In this document: positions 9,101 to 16,770 of the stretch, one piece after another
Numbering within the stretch: the first letter of the stretch is position 1
Layout of the letters: each line of letters starts with the position of its first letter
Assembly: GCF_002119805.1 (NCBI RefSeq)
Contig: NZ_CP021059.1
Location: forward strand, 806,001-870,000
Length of the DNA: 64,000 nucleotides
From: Macrococcoides canis
GTDB taxonomy: Bacteria > Bacillota > Bacilli > Staphylococcales > Staphylococcaceae
Reading direction: 5' to 3'
Program-made: the position numbers and the translations under genes
Notes under the pieces: model-generated
What the model saw: the letters and a program-made list of their open reading frames with translations, nothing else
Databases searched by the model: none
Told to the model about the DNA's origin: nothing

Positions 9101-9739
9101 AGCAGTATTTGTAGTTGACTCAGCAGCAGTTTTTGCCTCTGTCTGTGGAGCTGTAACGGATTTCTCTGTTACAGGTGACTTAGTCTCTGCAGCTGGCTTT
9201 TCAGTAGTAGTCGTTGCAGTAGCCGTCGCAGGAGCAACAGAAGTATTCTCCTTAACAGCTGTCATTGGCTGCTCAGTAGTTGTATCTGCTTGAACAGCTG
9301 GCGCTTTATCCGCTGATGAAGGAGCCGTCGTAGCTGTAGTAGCCGTCGTAGCCGTCGTAGCTGTAGTAGCCGTCGTAGCCGTCGTAGCTGTAGTAGCCGT
9401 CTTAGGGGCTGTAGTTGACGATGTAGACGTTGTCGTAGCAGCAGTCGTTTGAGCTGTAGTCGCTGTCGCAGTTTTACTTGCTTGAGACAAGCTGTATTGA
9501 GACTTTACATCTACAGTAGCCGTCTGTGTCTTTACAGGTGTAGCTTGTGCAGTCGGTTGCTGAGGCGTCGTAGCCGTAGTTGTTGTTGCAGCAGTCTTAG
9601 CTGTTGTTGTAGATACAGCATCAGTCTGTGTTTTTTCAGGAGTTACTTGCGTTTGTTCAGCTGCATGCGCAACTGTTGTTCCTCCGGCAAGCATCATTAA
9701 CAAGGCAGCAGGTGTTTTGTAGTAAAATTTATTATCCAT
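6107..9739 (-). CDS. atl: bifunctional autolysin Atl (amidase and glucosaminidase)
   Basis: A 1210-residue secreted peptidoglycan hydrolase. The layout is: signal peptide (residues 1-26, ending AHA); a Thr/Ala-rich propeptide to about 270; an N-acetylmuramoyl-L-alanine amidase domain at about 275-460, with zinc-ligand-type His in GIVAHETANP and in SHQAVSNYLGGTDHSDP; paired GW cell-wall-binding repeats at about 480-970, each with a 'GWVKA' or 'GWIxxxEL' core; and a C-terminal endo-beta-N-acetylglucosaminidase at about 975-1210 with the ILETGHGSS catalytic Glu near 1075. This is the staphylococcal Atl architecture, with similar length (about 1256 aa in S. aureus). The mature enzyme separates daughter cells and acts at the septum. 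It is transcribed alone, with terminators on both sides. The propeptide contains a 9-bp-based tandem repeat. Confidence 0.95.
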   Translation of the reverse strand: MDNKFYYKTPAALLMMLAGGTTVAHAAEQTQVTPEKTQTDAVSTTTAKTAATTTTATTPQQPTAQATPVKTQTATVDVKSQYSLSQASKTATATTAQTTAATTTSTSSTTAPKTATTATTATTATTATTATTATTATTAPSSADKAPAVQADTTTEQPMTAVKENTSVAPATATATTTTEKPAAETKSPVTEKSVTAPQTEAKTAAESTTNTATSTNTAAPATTAPQTKSVATAPATTEATQSNVQTAAPKSISLRGSIDESNVRTLTAQSPANMSVNEYIKYNNYQVPQYETRYFQDAPQIAYRNGVAKPEGIVAHETANPNSTIEGEISYMSRNINNAFVHAFVDDNNIIETANTDYLSWGAGGVSNPRNINVELVRVYGKDRFSKSVNNLADYLATNLLYYNLPVDNAHNDGKGTVWSHQAVSNYLGGTDHSDPVGWFAENNYTFNEFYSLVQEKYNYKLNGTKPTPPVTVQPTPPKPAETVKGTVTTSSAQMMARVNSTTAKVYSSVDSATGVNAGQKAGNTYYVDKKATLNGNTYYALTDETKTPRGWVKANDTTAVSRSAETAVTGNFNVNAQATNLYKTPWGTANQVVTNLKAHVGKKFTPAKKVTVGKTNYYFGSVNNLTGWINFNELTLNVPKPVVKPAPVAPQPIKVSSAQMVAKVKLPTSKIYTSVDQKTGANALDKANRTYYVNKKATYNGSTYYALSDEGNNPRGWVKASDAVASNRSAEVKVSGKYKVNSKATSLYSMPDGTMKQVVKQLKPFIGKSFTPSKKVTVNQSVYVYGTLNNIAGWLKQHEISVDRTPVITKSKAVKLIGRTAPKQVLIYKDLKTIKPVTKLIDTQVYVNETAKRNNVPYYKVADNNNKVLGWISSKFIKTAPTATVSWTKSAHTVKAPTGYIYNIPSGADKQRIDKLSAVKGGTLQVIRTDKVGRTLWHKVIYNNNKIGYVSARDLFTQKITKLKAPTTLAAAVAKQMNLGKIHAGSAPKVVFSTPQSAYNVRNATAAEVTKAMNTKDKLTDPVMKYQFLDLGKSEGISAKTLNKLLVGKGALAGQGAAFAKAAQQFNINEVYLIAHAILETGHGSSRLANGLSINSTNTALTSKGTKYYNMYGAKAEDNNPEIGGIKYAKAQRWDNQSKAIIGGAKYVRSAYIDHGQRTLHQMRWNPANAATHQYATDINWAAKNAAIIAGMYKTLGLDAVNYVIHEY
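9324..9401 (-). repeat. in-frame tandem repeat in the Atl propeptide
   Basis: Nine-base units (GCCGTCGTA and GCTGTAGTA types) are arranged with a higher-order period of 27 bases, encoding an alternating Thr/Ala tract. Unit length is a multiple of three, so copy-number change would lengthen or shorten the propeptide without breaking the frame. Confidence 0.85.
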
Positions 9740-9779
9740 GTAAGTTTCCTTTCTAATATGAACTTATTAACAATGTAAT

Positions 9780-9808
9780 TATATACTGACAGAAAATTTT
9801 AGTATATA
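9780..9808. promoter_or_regulatory. inverted repeat in the atl upstream region
   Basis: TATATACT (9780-9787) and AGTATATA (9801-9808) form 8-bp arms around a 13-bp spacer, 41 nt upstream of the atl start. Minus-strand -10-like hexamers (TATACT, TATAAT) overlap the arms. It may be a regulator site or simply an A/T-rich promoter; no certain -35 was found. Confidence 0.35.
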
Positions 9809-9925
9809 CACTTATGAATTTGTAATATTCCCTTAACATTTGATACACCAAATTTACACGACGATTACTCCCTGATCATTATCAATTTATATATCGACTA
9901 AAGAATTAAAGTTGTACATAAAAAA

Positions 9926-9948
9926 GGACCTATACTATGTATAGGTCC
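9926..9948 (-). terminator. terminator of the LCP/DUF2538 unit
   Basis: A perfect 10-bp stem (GGACCTATAC and its complement) with a TAT loop. Read leftward it is followed by a T-tract (CCTTTTTTATG). Confidence 0.85.
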
Positions 9949-9950
9949 AT

Positions 9951-9974
9951 ATATTATTATTATTATTATTATTA
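9951..9974. repeat. ATT trinucleotide microsatellite
   Basis: About eight ATT/TTA units lie between the stop codon of the DUF2538 gene and its terminator, touching the stop. Slippage there would alter only the 3' untranslated part or the final codon context. Confidence 0.8.
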
Positions 9975-10442
9975 TAATGCTTCTAATCTGATGATAGCTG
10001 TATACTGCCAGAAGAGCTTCATCGTATTAATGTTCCAGTGATTCATTCCCATCGCAAATCCGGAAGGTTTGAAAATCTGCACATCAGAGACTTCAAGCGC
10101 AGCTGCGATTAAATACTGATAATACACATCAATCGATTTAAAGGTCTCACTCAGCTGACCGTTATCGAATACGAAATCGAGGGGGACATCATAATCGAAT
10201 ATATTAAGCTGCTCAAAGATTTCAGGAATCGCTAGAATATAGCAGGCTCCATCCATAAGCGGGTTTTCACTGGAATCTCCATAATAGATGAGTAAAGCTT
10301 CATAGTTCTGACGATGGTAATCATTCAGATAAAAGAAATCTTTGCGCAGATTCTCTCTGTCCTTCTTATCAGTGATGATTGATTCTAATCGGTCAAATAC
10401 TTTATCAATATGCTGATACTTTTCATACGTTTTGCGTGACAT
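9972..10442 (-). CDS. DUF2538 family protein
   Basis: A 156-residue soluble, acidic protein without signal peptide or membrane segment. It resembles the staphylococcal DUF2538 family in length, in the DFFYLNDYHRQNYEALLIYYG segment near residue 38-58, and in gene context: in staphylococci a member lies beside atl and an LCP gene, as here. The start has a strong AAAGGAGG. It begins 12 nt after the LCP gene stop and is probably in the same transcript. Biochemical function unknown; the position suggests a cell-wall link, which is inference. Confidence 0.75.
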   Translation of the reverse strand: MSRKTYEKYQHIDKVFDRLESIITDKKDRENLRKDFFYLNDYHRQNYEALLIYYGDSSENPLMDGACYILAIPEIFEQLNIFDYDVPLDFVFDNGQLSETFKSIDVYYQYLIAAALEVSDVQIFKPSGFAMGMNHWNINTMKLFWQYTAIIRLEAL

Positions 10443-10453
10443 AGGCGCCTCCT

Positions 10454-11620
10454 TTAATATGTCGATGTATCTAACGGTTCTTCAACACTTAATTCACTAT
10501 TCTGATTGTTTTCTGGTAATACAGTTTCAGTACTGTTCTCAGGCGCTGGGGAAGGGGACTCGCTACTCGTATCTCTATTATCAAAAGTCTCCTGAACTTC
10601 ATCTCTGTCCAGCTCCATCAACGGAATGAGATCATTATAAAGCTCACGTACCTGATAATCCAGCAGTTCATCTTCTTCCGTCATCTTAAGCTCCAGGTCC
10701 TTATGCAGTAATTTAGAAATATCATAGACATCTTCCATTACAGGATTATAATAATAGACACCGTTATACATATAATCCGTACCTTTAAGCTGACGCTGCT
10801 TGAACTTTACATCATTTGAAGAATAATACTGTGCCATCGCACTAATATTATCGAAAGTTAAATTATGCTTCGCATTGTTACCAACAATCTCAACGAGCTC
10901 ATCCAGCTTGCTGATTGAACCAGAGTCTTTCGCTTTCTTCGCCAGTGCAATAATCATCTCCATCTGACGCTTACCACGACCAAGGTCCGTATCTACGCTT
11001 CTGCTTCTCGCAAGAGCTAAAGCTTCATTACCATTCAGCAGACGACGACCTTTCTTTATCTTGATTCTGCCGTGGTCATTCTTCGTCGGTTCGTCGATAT
11101 CGAACGGTACATCAAACTCAATCCCGCCAAGCTCATCGACAACATCAACGAACGCCTGCATATTTACTCTCACATAGTAATCGACAGGCACATTGAACTT
11201 CTGCTCGACAGCATGAGCAGAACTTTCAGGACCCCCTTCAGCATGCGCATGCGTAATCTTATCATACATCTTTACAGAAGGAATGTAACTTAAAGTATCA
11301 CGCGGAATACCAATCAGTCGGACTTGTTTGTCATCTCGGTTAAATGTCGCGAGAATCATAGAATCCGTACGCGCCTGACTTGTCTTCTGACCATTATCGC
11401 GGCGGGCAGGACTATCATCGATACCGAGGAAAAGTATAGAGAAATTATCTACGGAAGGGTCGATCGTCTTATCGCGCAGTTGAGATTTTTCGTATGCTTT
11501 ATTATATGATGTATCGATAGCAGACTTTGTTGAATTATATAAATAAGCTGCATAAGTGACTGGTACTGCAATTAGGCTGAGTGATAATAATATAAGCATC
11601 CATTTAAATATTCTATTCAT
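10454..11620 (-). CDS. LytR-CpsA-Psr (LCP) family wall glycopolymer transferase
   Basis: A 388-residue membrane-anchored protein: a short cytoplasmic N-terminus, one transmembrane helix (about residues 5-28), then the extracellular LCP domain. Conserved parts include LFLGIDDSPARRD, RTDSMILATF, and IGIPRDTLSYIP near residues 60-115, and ALALARSRSVDTDLGRGKRQ near 205-225 with the polyprenyl-phosphate-binding Arg and Asp residues. The last 50 residues are an acidic Ser/Pro/Glu-rich tail. LCP enzymes move undecaprenyl-pyrophosphate-linked polymers to peptidoglycan, which fits the polysaccharide genes starting 300 nt away on the other strand. An in-frame TTG start is rejected; ATG at 11620 has AGGAAG at 7-nt spacing. 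Confidence 0.9.
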   Translation of the reverse strand: MNRIFKWMLILLSLSLIAVPVTYAAYLYNSTKSAIDTSYNKAYEKSQLRDKTIDPSVDNFSILFLGIDDSPARRDNGQKTSQARTDSMILATFNRDDKQVRLIGIPRDTLSYIPSVKMYDKITHAHAEGGPESSAHAVEQKFNVPVDYYVRVNMQAFVDVVDELGGIEFDVPFDIDEPTKNDHGRIKIKKGRRLLNGNEALALARSRSVDTDLGRGKRQMEMIIALAKKAKDSGSISKLDELVEIVGNNAKHNLTFDNISAMAQYYSSNDVKFKQRQLKGTDYMYNGVYYYNPVMEDVYDISKLLHKDLELKMTEEDELLDYQVRELYNDLIPLMELDRDEVQETFDNRDTSSESPSPAPENSTETVLPENNQNSELSVEEPLDTSTY

Positions 11621-11657
11621 TGATACACTTCCTATTTTCAAATTAATAAACCATTCA

Positions 11658-11686
11658 ATTATATAGGTATACTTGAAATATTACAA
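11658..11686 (-). promoter_or_regulatory. promoter of the LCP gene
   Basis: On the minus strand TTGTAA (11681-11686), a 17-bp spacer and TATAAT (11658-11663), 38 nt before the start codon. It lies in the 309-nt gene-free gap 11621-11929, which otherwise holds only the divergent wecC promoter, a leader inverted repeat and A/T-rich sequence. Confidence 0.7.
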
Positions 11687-11794
11687 TTTAAAATTATTGA
11701 TAATTATACTTAAAGATAAACTTTATTGCTATTCTATTATATATTATGATATATAATGTCTTAACAGATAAGGGATTGTAACACGTTCGAATTA

Positions 11795-11823
11795 TTGTAA
11801 ATCCCAGTAGAATTATGTATACT
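11795..11823 (+). promoter_or_regulatory. promoter at the head of polysaccharide system A
   Basis: TTGTAA (11795-11800), a 17-bp spacer ending in TG, and TATACT (11818-11823). It predicts a leader of about 100 nt before the first UDP-ManNAc dehydrogenase gene. Confidence 0.7.
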
Positions 11824-11866
11824 AAAGGTTAGAATTTATGAGGATGAATTAAGAAACAATATAGAG

Positions 11867-11895
11867 ATATCTTGCTTTGTAAAATAACAAGATAT
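11867..11895 (+). other. inverted repeat in the wecC leader
   Basis: ATATCTTG (11867-11874) and CAAGATAT (11888-11895) could fold in the transcript 35 nt before the start codon. There is no following T-tract, so it is not a terminator. Role unknown. Confidence 0.4.
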
Positions 11896-11929
11896 TAAAT
11901 ATAGTACTATAATAAAAGGATGGATATTA

Positions 11930-13186
11930 ATGAAAATTACAACAATTGGACTTGGCTACATTGGTTTACCTACATCTATTATGTTCGCAAAACATGGGGT
12001 TGATGTTGTAGGAGTAGATATTAAACAAGAAGCAGTAGATAAATTAAATAACGGACAGATTCATATTGAAGAACCTGGCTTACAAGAAGCGTTAGAAGAG
12101 GTACTAGCTTCAGGTAAATTTAAAGCATCTACAACACCTGAAGAAGCAGACGCTTATATTATTGCGGTACCTACACCAAATAACAACGATGAACATAAAT
12201 CATGTGATATCTCAATCGTGATGTCTGGCGTTGAAAGTATTGTACCTTTACTTAAAAAAGGAGATACAGTAATCGTTGAGTCAACAATCGCTCCACGTAC
12301 AATGGATGACCATGTGAAGCCTTATTTAGAGTCTAAAGGATTTGTAATTGGTGAGGATATTTATTTAGTGCACTGTCCAGAACGTGTATTACCAGGACAA
12401 ATTATGCATGAATTAATTTATAACAACCGTATTATCGGTGGAATTACACCTGCATGTATAGAAGCAGGTAAACGTGTGTATGGAACATTCGTTAAAGGTG
12501 AAATGATCGAAACGCAGGCAAAGACTGCTGAGATGTCTAAATTAATGGAAAACACTTACCGTGATGTAAATATTGCGCTTGCAAATGAACTTGCAAAAAT
12601 CTGCAATCATTTAGAAATTAACGTTAATGATGTAATTGAAATGGCTAATAAGCACCCACGTGTTAACTTACATACACCAGGTCCTGGCGTAGGTGGACAC
12701 TGTCTAGCAGTTGATCCGTATTTCATTATTGCAGAGTCACCGGAGAATTCACCATTAATAAAGCTTGCACGTGATATCAATGTGTCAATGCCTGAGTACG
12801 TTGTAAATCACACGAAAGAAATCTTATCTAAGCTAGGTGGAAATAAAGTCACTGTGTTTGGTTTAACATATAAAGGTGATGTGGATGATATTCGTGAGTC
12901 ACCTGCATTTGATATTTATGAAATGTTAACAGAGTCTAAATATGAAGTTGTTGCATTTGATCCTCATGTGAATCAGGAATTTGTTGAAAAAGATATGGCA
13001 AAAGCAGTTAAAGACAGCGATTTAGTATTAATATTAAGCGATCATTCTGAATTTAAACAGTTAACTGATGCTGATTTTGAAGGAATGAGAAATAAATATA
13101 TTCTTGATACTAAGAATGTTGTTAAAACTAAAGATGAATTTAAAGAAGTTAAATACTATAACTTCGGTAATTTATACAATTTATAA
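11930..13186 (+). CDS. wecC: UDP-N-acetyl-D-mannosamine dehydrogenase (WecC/Cap5O type), copy 1
   Basis: A 418-residue UDP-sugar 6-dehydrogenase. The N-terminal Rossmann motif GLGYIGLP is at residues 7-14, and the catalytic Cys is near 258 in GVGGHCLAVDP. The C-terminal UDP-binding domain has VFGLTYKGDVDDIRESPA near 305. It closely resembles S. aureus Cap5O throughout, which oxidises UDP-ManNAc to UDP-ManNAcA. The 2-epimerase that makes UDP-ManNAc is not in this window. It has its own promoter and is followed by a strong terminator, so it may be expressed partly apart from the genes after it. A close paralogue is at 36096-37358. Confidence 0.9.
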   Translation: MKITTIGLGYIGLPTSIMFAKHGVDVVGVDIKQEAVDKLNNGQIHIEEPGLQEALEEVLASGKFKASTTPEEADAYIIAVPTPNNNDEHKSCDISIVMSGVESIVPLLKKGDTVIVESTIAPRTMDDHVKPYLESKGFVIGEDIYLVHCPERVLPGQIMHELIYNNRIIGGITPACIEAGKRVYGTFVKGEMIETQAKTAEMSKLMENTYRDVNIALANELAKICNHLEINVNDVIEMANKHPRVNLHTPGPGVGGHCLAVDPYFIIAESPENSPLIKLARDINVSMPEYVVNHTKEILSKLGGNKVTVFGLTYKGDVDDIRESPAFDIYEMLTESKYEVVAFDPHVNQEFVEKDMAKAVKDSDLVLILSDHSEFKQLTDADFEGMRNKYILDTKNVVKTKDEFKEVKYYNFGNLYNL

Positions 13187-13193
13187 CTACAAC

Positions 13194-13224
13194 AACAGAA
13201 TACGTTTGTATTCTGTTTGTTTTT
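13194..13224 (+). terminator. intrinsic terminator between wecC copy 1 and the glycosyltransferase
   Basis: A perfect 10-bp stem (AACAGAATAC and complement) with a GTTT loop, followed by TGTTTTTT. It is placed 8 nt after the wecC stop and 17 nt before the next start codon, with no room for a separate promoter of the usual form after it. Confidence 0.85.
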
Positions 13225-13240
13225 TAACTAAGGAGTTTCT

Positions 13241-14428
13241 ATGAAAAGAATTTTGCTCATCTCACAAAACTTTTATCCTGAAATCGGTTCAGCAGCAAAC
13301 CGTATGAAAAATATATTTAATCATTTAGAAGAGCAGGGATATGATGTTTATATCTTAACAACACAGCCATCTTACCCGAACGAAAAAATGTATAAAGATA
13401 AAAAATACTGGAATGATCCATTTATTAATGGTATATCGGAAAACAAAGTGATTAGATTATCGATGCGTCATGAAAAGCAAAAGAAAAGTATGTCTTCTAG
13501 ACTTTATTACTATATTGAATTCATGCTGAAAGTTCATTACTTTGTCAGAAATACGGAAGAACATTTCGATTTGATCTACGTGACAAGTCCGAATATATTT
13601 GCGCCATGGGGGACATTATTTCTTCAGAAGGATTCTGCAACAGATAAGACGATACTCGAAATCAGAGATTTATGGCCAGATAGTGTGACTGCATTAGATA
13701 AGATCAATATTGATATATTTATGCCTATGCTAAAATTGATGGAAAAGCGTATGTATCAAAATGCAAAGAAGATTGTAGTGAATAATATGTCGTTTATACC
13801 GCATATTAATAAGTATGTTAAAAACAAAGATTTTCTATTTTTACCTAATGCGATTAATAATGAAGAACTTAATTTTCGACCGAAAAAAGAAACATTCAGT
13901 GTTGTTTATACAGGGAATCTAGGTTTTGCTCAAGATAATACACAGTTAGAAGAAATCGCTGTTGAACTTAATAGATTAAAAATTCCTTTCAATGCAATTG
14001 TATATGGTGTTCATGCGAATGAGTTCAGACAATTTGTAAATGATCAGCAACTTAAATATGTACATGTATATGAAACTTTGCCAAAATCAGAATGTCTTTC
14101 CTTTACAAGTGAACATCATATTGCACTTTCTATCCTTAAGCAGTCAGAAGTGTTTATGAATGTGCTCCCTGGAAAGGTTATCGATGCATTATGTATGGAA
14201 GTACCCGTCGTTACGAATTTAGGTGGTTTTACTAAAGAACTTATCCAGGATTATGAAGTGGGAATAGATATTGAATCAGCTACAACTGAAAAATTGATTG
14301 AGGCAATCTTAGAGTACAGAAATAATCCTGTTTTGCTAAGAAATCATACGGAGAATACAAAAAAAATTCGTTCTGAAATTTTTATGTGGGAGACAAATAT
14401 ACATAGACTAATTGATTTTATTAGTTAA
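13241..14428 (+). CDS. family 4 glycosyltransferase (WbuB-like)
   Basis: A 395-residue GT-B glycosyltransferase. The N-terminal acceptor domain begins with ILLISQNFYPEIGSAANRM and contains LEIRDLWPDSV near residue 147, a motif typical of WbuB-type family 4 enzymes. The donor domain has VVYTGNLGFAQDN near 223 and ends with a GKVIDALCMEVPVVTNLGG-type donor site near 310-328. It is cytoplasmic and probably adds one sugar to the undecaprenyl-linked repeat of system A. It is the first gene after an intrinsic terminator. Donor and acceptor sugars cannot be deduced. Confidence 0.8.
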   Translation: MKRILLISQNFYPEIGSAANRMKNIFNHLEEQGYDVYILTTQPSYPNEKMYKDKKYWNDPFINGISENKVIRLSMRHEKQKKSMSSRLYYYIEFMLKVHYFVRNTEEHFDLIYVTSPNIFAPWGTLFLQKDSATDKTILEIRDLWPDSVTALDKINIDIFMPMLKLMEKRMYQNAKKIVVNNMSFIPHINKYVKNKDFLFLPNAINNEELNFRPKKETFSVVYTGNLGFAQDNTQLEEIAVELNRLKIPFNAIVYGVHANEFRQFVNDQQLKYVHVYETLPKSECLSFTSEHHIALSILKQSEVFMNVLPGKVIDALCMEVPVVTNLGGFTKELIQDYEVGIDIESATTEKLIEAILEYRNNPVLLRNHTENTKKIRSEIFMWETNIHRLIDFIS

Positions 14429-14450
14429 ATAAATAAAAGAGGCCGCAATT

Positions 14451-15257
14451 ATGAAAATTATTATCGAATTGTTAAAAGAACAAATTCAAAACTTAAATCT
14501 TATTTGGAAGTTATCAATCTATAATCTAAAAAGTGAATACTCGAATCATTATCTCGGTGCATTCTGGAATATCTTACAGCCACTAATGCAAGTCATTATT
14601 TATTATATCGTTTTTGGTATGGGGTTAAGAGGTAATGCGCATAACGGAGATATGAACTATTTACTTCATTTAATCACTGGATTATTTCCGTGGATTTTTA
14701 TATCTCAAGCTATTAATGCAGGTTCAAACACGATTCATGCACAATTAGGTTTAGTAACAAAAATGAAGTTTCCTTCATCCGTATTATTATCTATTTCGTA
14801 TGTAATAAATTTTATTAACTTATTATTTACAACATTGATTATATTTTTAATTTCATATTTTAATCATTTTGTAACTTTTGGACATTACTTTGAGTTTCTA
14901 TATTTTATATTTGCATCTTACATGCTTATTTTTGCTTTTAATCTTATTATGAGTACATTAGTGATACTTGTGAGAGATACGAAGCAGATGCTGCAAAATG
15001 TTCTTAGAATGTGTTTTTTTGTAACACCAATCTTCTGGGATGCAGATACAGTTTCGCCTGTATTAAAAGTGATTACAATGCTCAATCCATTTGCTTATTT
15101 AATAGGAATATATCGTAACGCTTTTATCGAAGGTGAAGGAATGTTTTATGGAAATATGACGGATCATCTCTATTTCTGGACATTTACACTTTTACTATTC
15201 TATATTGGTGCACATATTCATTACCGATTCAAAAATCGTTTAGTAGATTATTTATAA
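14451..15257 (+). CDS. tagG: TagG-like polysaccharide/teichoic acid ABC transporter permease
   Basis: A 268-residue ABC-2-type permease with six predicted membrane helices. It resembles staphylococcal TagG along its length: NHYLGAFWNILQPLMQVIIY near residue 30, VLVRDTKQMLQNVLR near 170, a NPFAYLIGIYRNAF block near 210, and the end HYRFKNRLVDYL. Together with the ATP-binding protein at 19574-20527 it would form a TagGH-type exporter that flips a completed undecaprenyl-linked polymer. In staphylococci TagGH exports wall teichoic acid; the neighbours here suggest a different, possibly uronic-acid-containing polymer. No second tagGH pair lies in the window. Confidence 0.85.
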   Translation: MKIIIELLKEQIQNLNLIWKLSIYNLKSEYSNHYLGAFWNILQPLMQVIIYYIVFGMGLRGNAHNGDMNYLLHLITGLFPWIFISQAINAGSNTIHAQLGLVTKMKFPSSVLLSISYVINFINLLFTTLIIFLISYFNHFVTFGHYFEFLYFIFASYMLIFAFNLIMSTLVILVRDTKQMLQNVLRMCFFVTPIFWDADTVSPVLKVITMLNPFAYLIGIYRNAFIEGEGMFYGNMTDHLYFWTFTLLLFYIGAHIHYRFKNRLVDYL

Positions 15258-15270
15258 ATTGAGGTGCAAA

Positions 15271-16404
15271 ATGAAGTACTTATTAATTACGAACGCTTAT
15301 CCAAGTGAAGACAAAATTTATTCAAATGCATTTATCCATCGAAGAGTAAAGGCTTATCAACAGGCAGGTTTAGAGATTGAAGTTGTAGTAATGACAACAA
15401 AAGTAAAATTTGACGTTGAATATGATGGGGTTACTGTAAAATATCTCGATGAATACCAGATTGCAGATTATGTTAATAATCATCAATTTCATAAACTGTT
15501 GTTCCATTTTATGAATCTAAAGATGTTTCAGGCGATTAATATGATGCATACAGTGCCTCCAATAATTATATGGATGCATGGATTTGAAGCAGAACCTTGG
15601 TTTTCCAGATATTACAACTTTTTATCAAGTAAACAATCATTTTTAAATGTAATGGAAAGAAAAGATACCTATTTTGAAGAAGTAAAAGAGATGTTCCTGG
15701 CTTTGATGGATAAGAAGCAGTATGATGCGACGTTCATTTATGTGTCTAAAAGTTATAAGGAAAAATATGTGGACCCATATTTAGGTAGAGTACCAGAACA
15801 TTATTATATTATTCATAATCCTATCAATGAATCACTCTTTCCATATCGTCAGAAAAAAGCTGAAGATCGCTTTCATATTTGCAATATTAGACCATATACA
15901 GCTAAAAACTACGCGAATGATATTACAAGAGATGTAATTCTAGGTTTAAGCAAGAAGAAATATTTTGATAAGCTTACATTTGAACTTCATGGGGATGGGC
16001 CTTTATTTGATGAAATCACAAAGCCACTTGAAAGATTCAGTAATGTTACTTTAAACAAGGCATTTATACAACAGTATGAAATTCATGAAATTCATGCTAG
16101 AAATGGTATCTATCTCGGACCAACGCGACATGATTCACAAGGTGTGTCGTTATGTGAGGCAATGAGTAGCGGTCTCGTACCTATTTCAAATGATATTGGT
16201 GCGATTAAGGAATTTATAGCAGATAAAGAAACAGGACTTGTTGCTGGCAGAGATGATGTTGAAGGGATGATTGAGCGTATTGACTTTCTAATTAACCAAC
16301 CTGACGAGTTCCTGCGTCTCAGTTATAATGCGGCACAAGAGATTAGAAGATTAACTGGAGAACAAATTATAACTAAAAAAGAGCTAGAGGTGATTAAAGG
16401 ATGA
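15271..16404 (+). CDS. family 4-like glycosyltransferase
   Basis: A 377-residue GT-B protein. It starts with YLLITNAYPSEDKIYSNAF; FIHRRVKAYQQAGLEIEVVV is typical of the N-terminal acceptor domain. The donor domain has HGDGPLFDEITKPL near residue 245 and LGPTRHDSQGVSLCEAMSSG near 285-305, with the E of the EX7E-type donor site. An in-frame TTG upstream is rejected since GAGGTG lies between it and the ATG at 15271. Overlaps the next gene by 4 nt. Probably adds a sugar in the system A repeat unit. Confidence 0.8.
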   Translation: MKYLLITNAYPSEDKIYSNAFIHRRVKAYQQAGLEIEVVVMTTKVKFDVEYDGVTVKYLDEYQIADYVNNHQFHKLLFHFMNLKMFQAINMMHTVPPIIIWMHGFEAEPWFSRYYNFLSSKQSFLNVMERKDTYFEEVKEMFLALMDKKQYDATFIYVSKSYKEKYVDPYLGRVPEHYYIIHNPINESLFPYRQKKAEDRFHICNIRPYTAKNYANDITRDVILGLSKKKYFDKLTFELHGDGPLFDEITKPLERFSNVTLNKAFIQQYEIHEIHARNGIYLGPTRHDSQGVSLCEAMSSGLVPISNDIGAIKEFIADKETGLVAGRDDVEGMIERIDFLINQPDEFLRLSYNAAQEIRRLTGEQIITKKELEVIKG

Positions 16405-16760
16405 CTAATGAAGTGAACTGGCAAGCAGCTTATAATGATTTAAAGTCTCAAATCGAATTTATGATGGAAGACACAAGACAGTTACTAGTAGATAATCCAG
16501 TTAAATTAAAGATTAATAAGATTGTAGTAGATAAAGATGCAACCTTCTCTTCTTTAATTGTTGATGCATCTGGGGATACGATGATGTATGCTTGTTATCT
16601 CTATCATCAAAAGTCAAAGAAGGAACTGGTAAAGACAAAATATCAATATAGTAATACATTCGTGTTCCAACTTCCGAAAGGGAAGTACTTTGCACGTCTG
16701 TTTGTAAAAAATCGTATGACGGGTCAGAAAGAAATCGACACGATTTCATTTACTGTGTAA
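16401..16760 (+). CDS. small predicted beta-sandwich protein of unknown function
   Basis: A 119-residue protein with no signal peptide or membrane segment. After a short helical start (residues 1-30) the rest looks all-beta: alternating hydrophobic strands, then YQYSNTFVFQLPKGKYFARL and a final ISFTV strand, resembling an immunoglobulin-like or fibronectin-like fold. I do not recognise a named family. The 4-nt overlap with the glycosyltransferase before it and the 10-nt gap to the next gene place it firmly in the operon. It may be a domain split off from a larger polysaccharide-assembly protein; this is inference. Confidence 0.65.
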   Translation: MTNEVNWQAAYNDLKSQIEFMMEDTRQLLVDNPVKLKINKIVVDKDATFSSLIVDASGDTMMYACYLYHQKSKKELVKTKYQYSNTFVFQLPKGKYFARLFVKNRMTGQKEIDTISFTV

Positions 16761-16770
16761 GGGGGATACT

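Noticed and set aside
9324-9401. Regular repeats that could be a CRISPR array
   Set aside because: There are no spacers. The 9-base units encode Thr/Ala in frame inside atl.
11867-11895. Terminator in the wecC leader
   Set aside because: The inverted repeat has a long A/T-rich loop and no T-tract after it.
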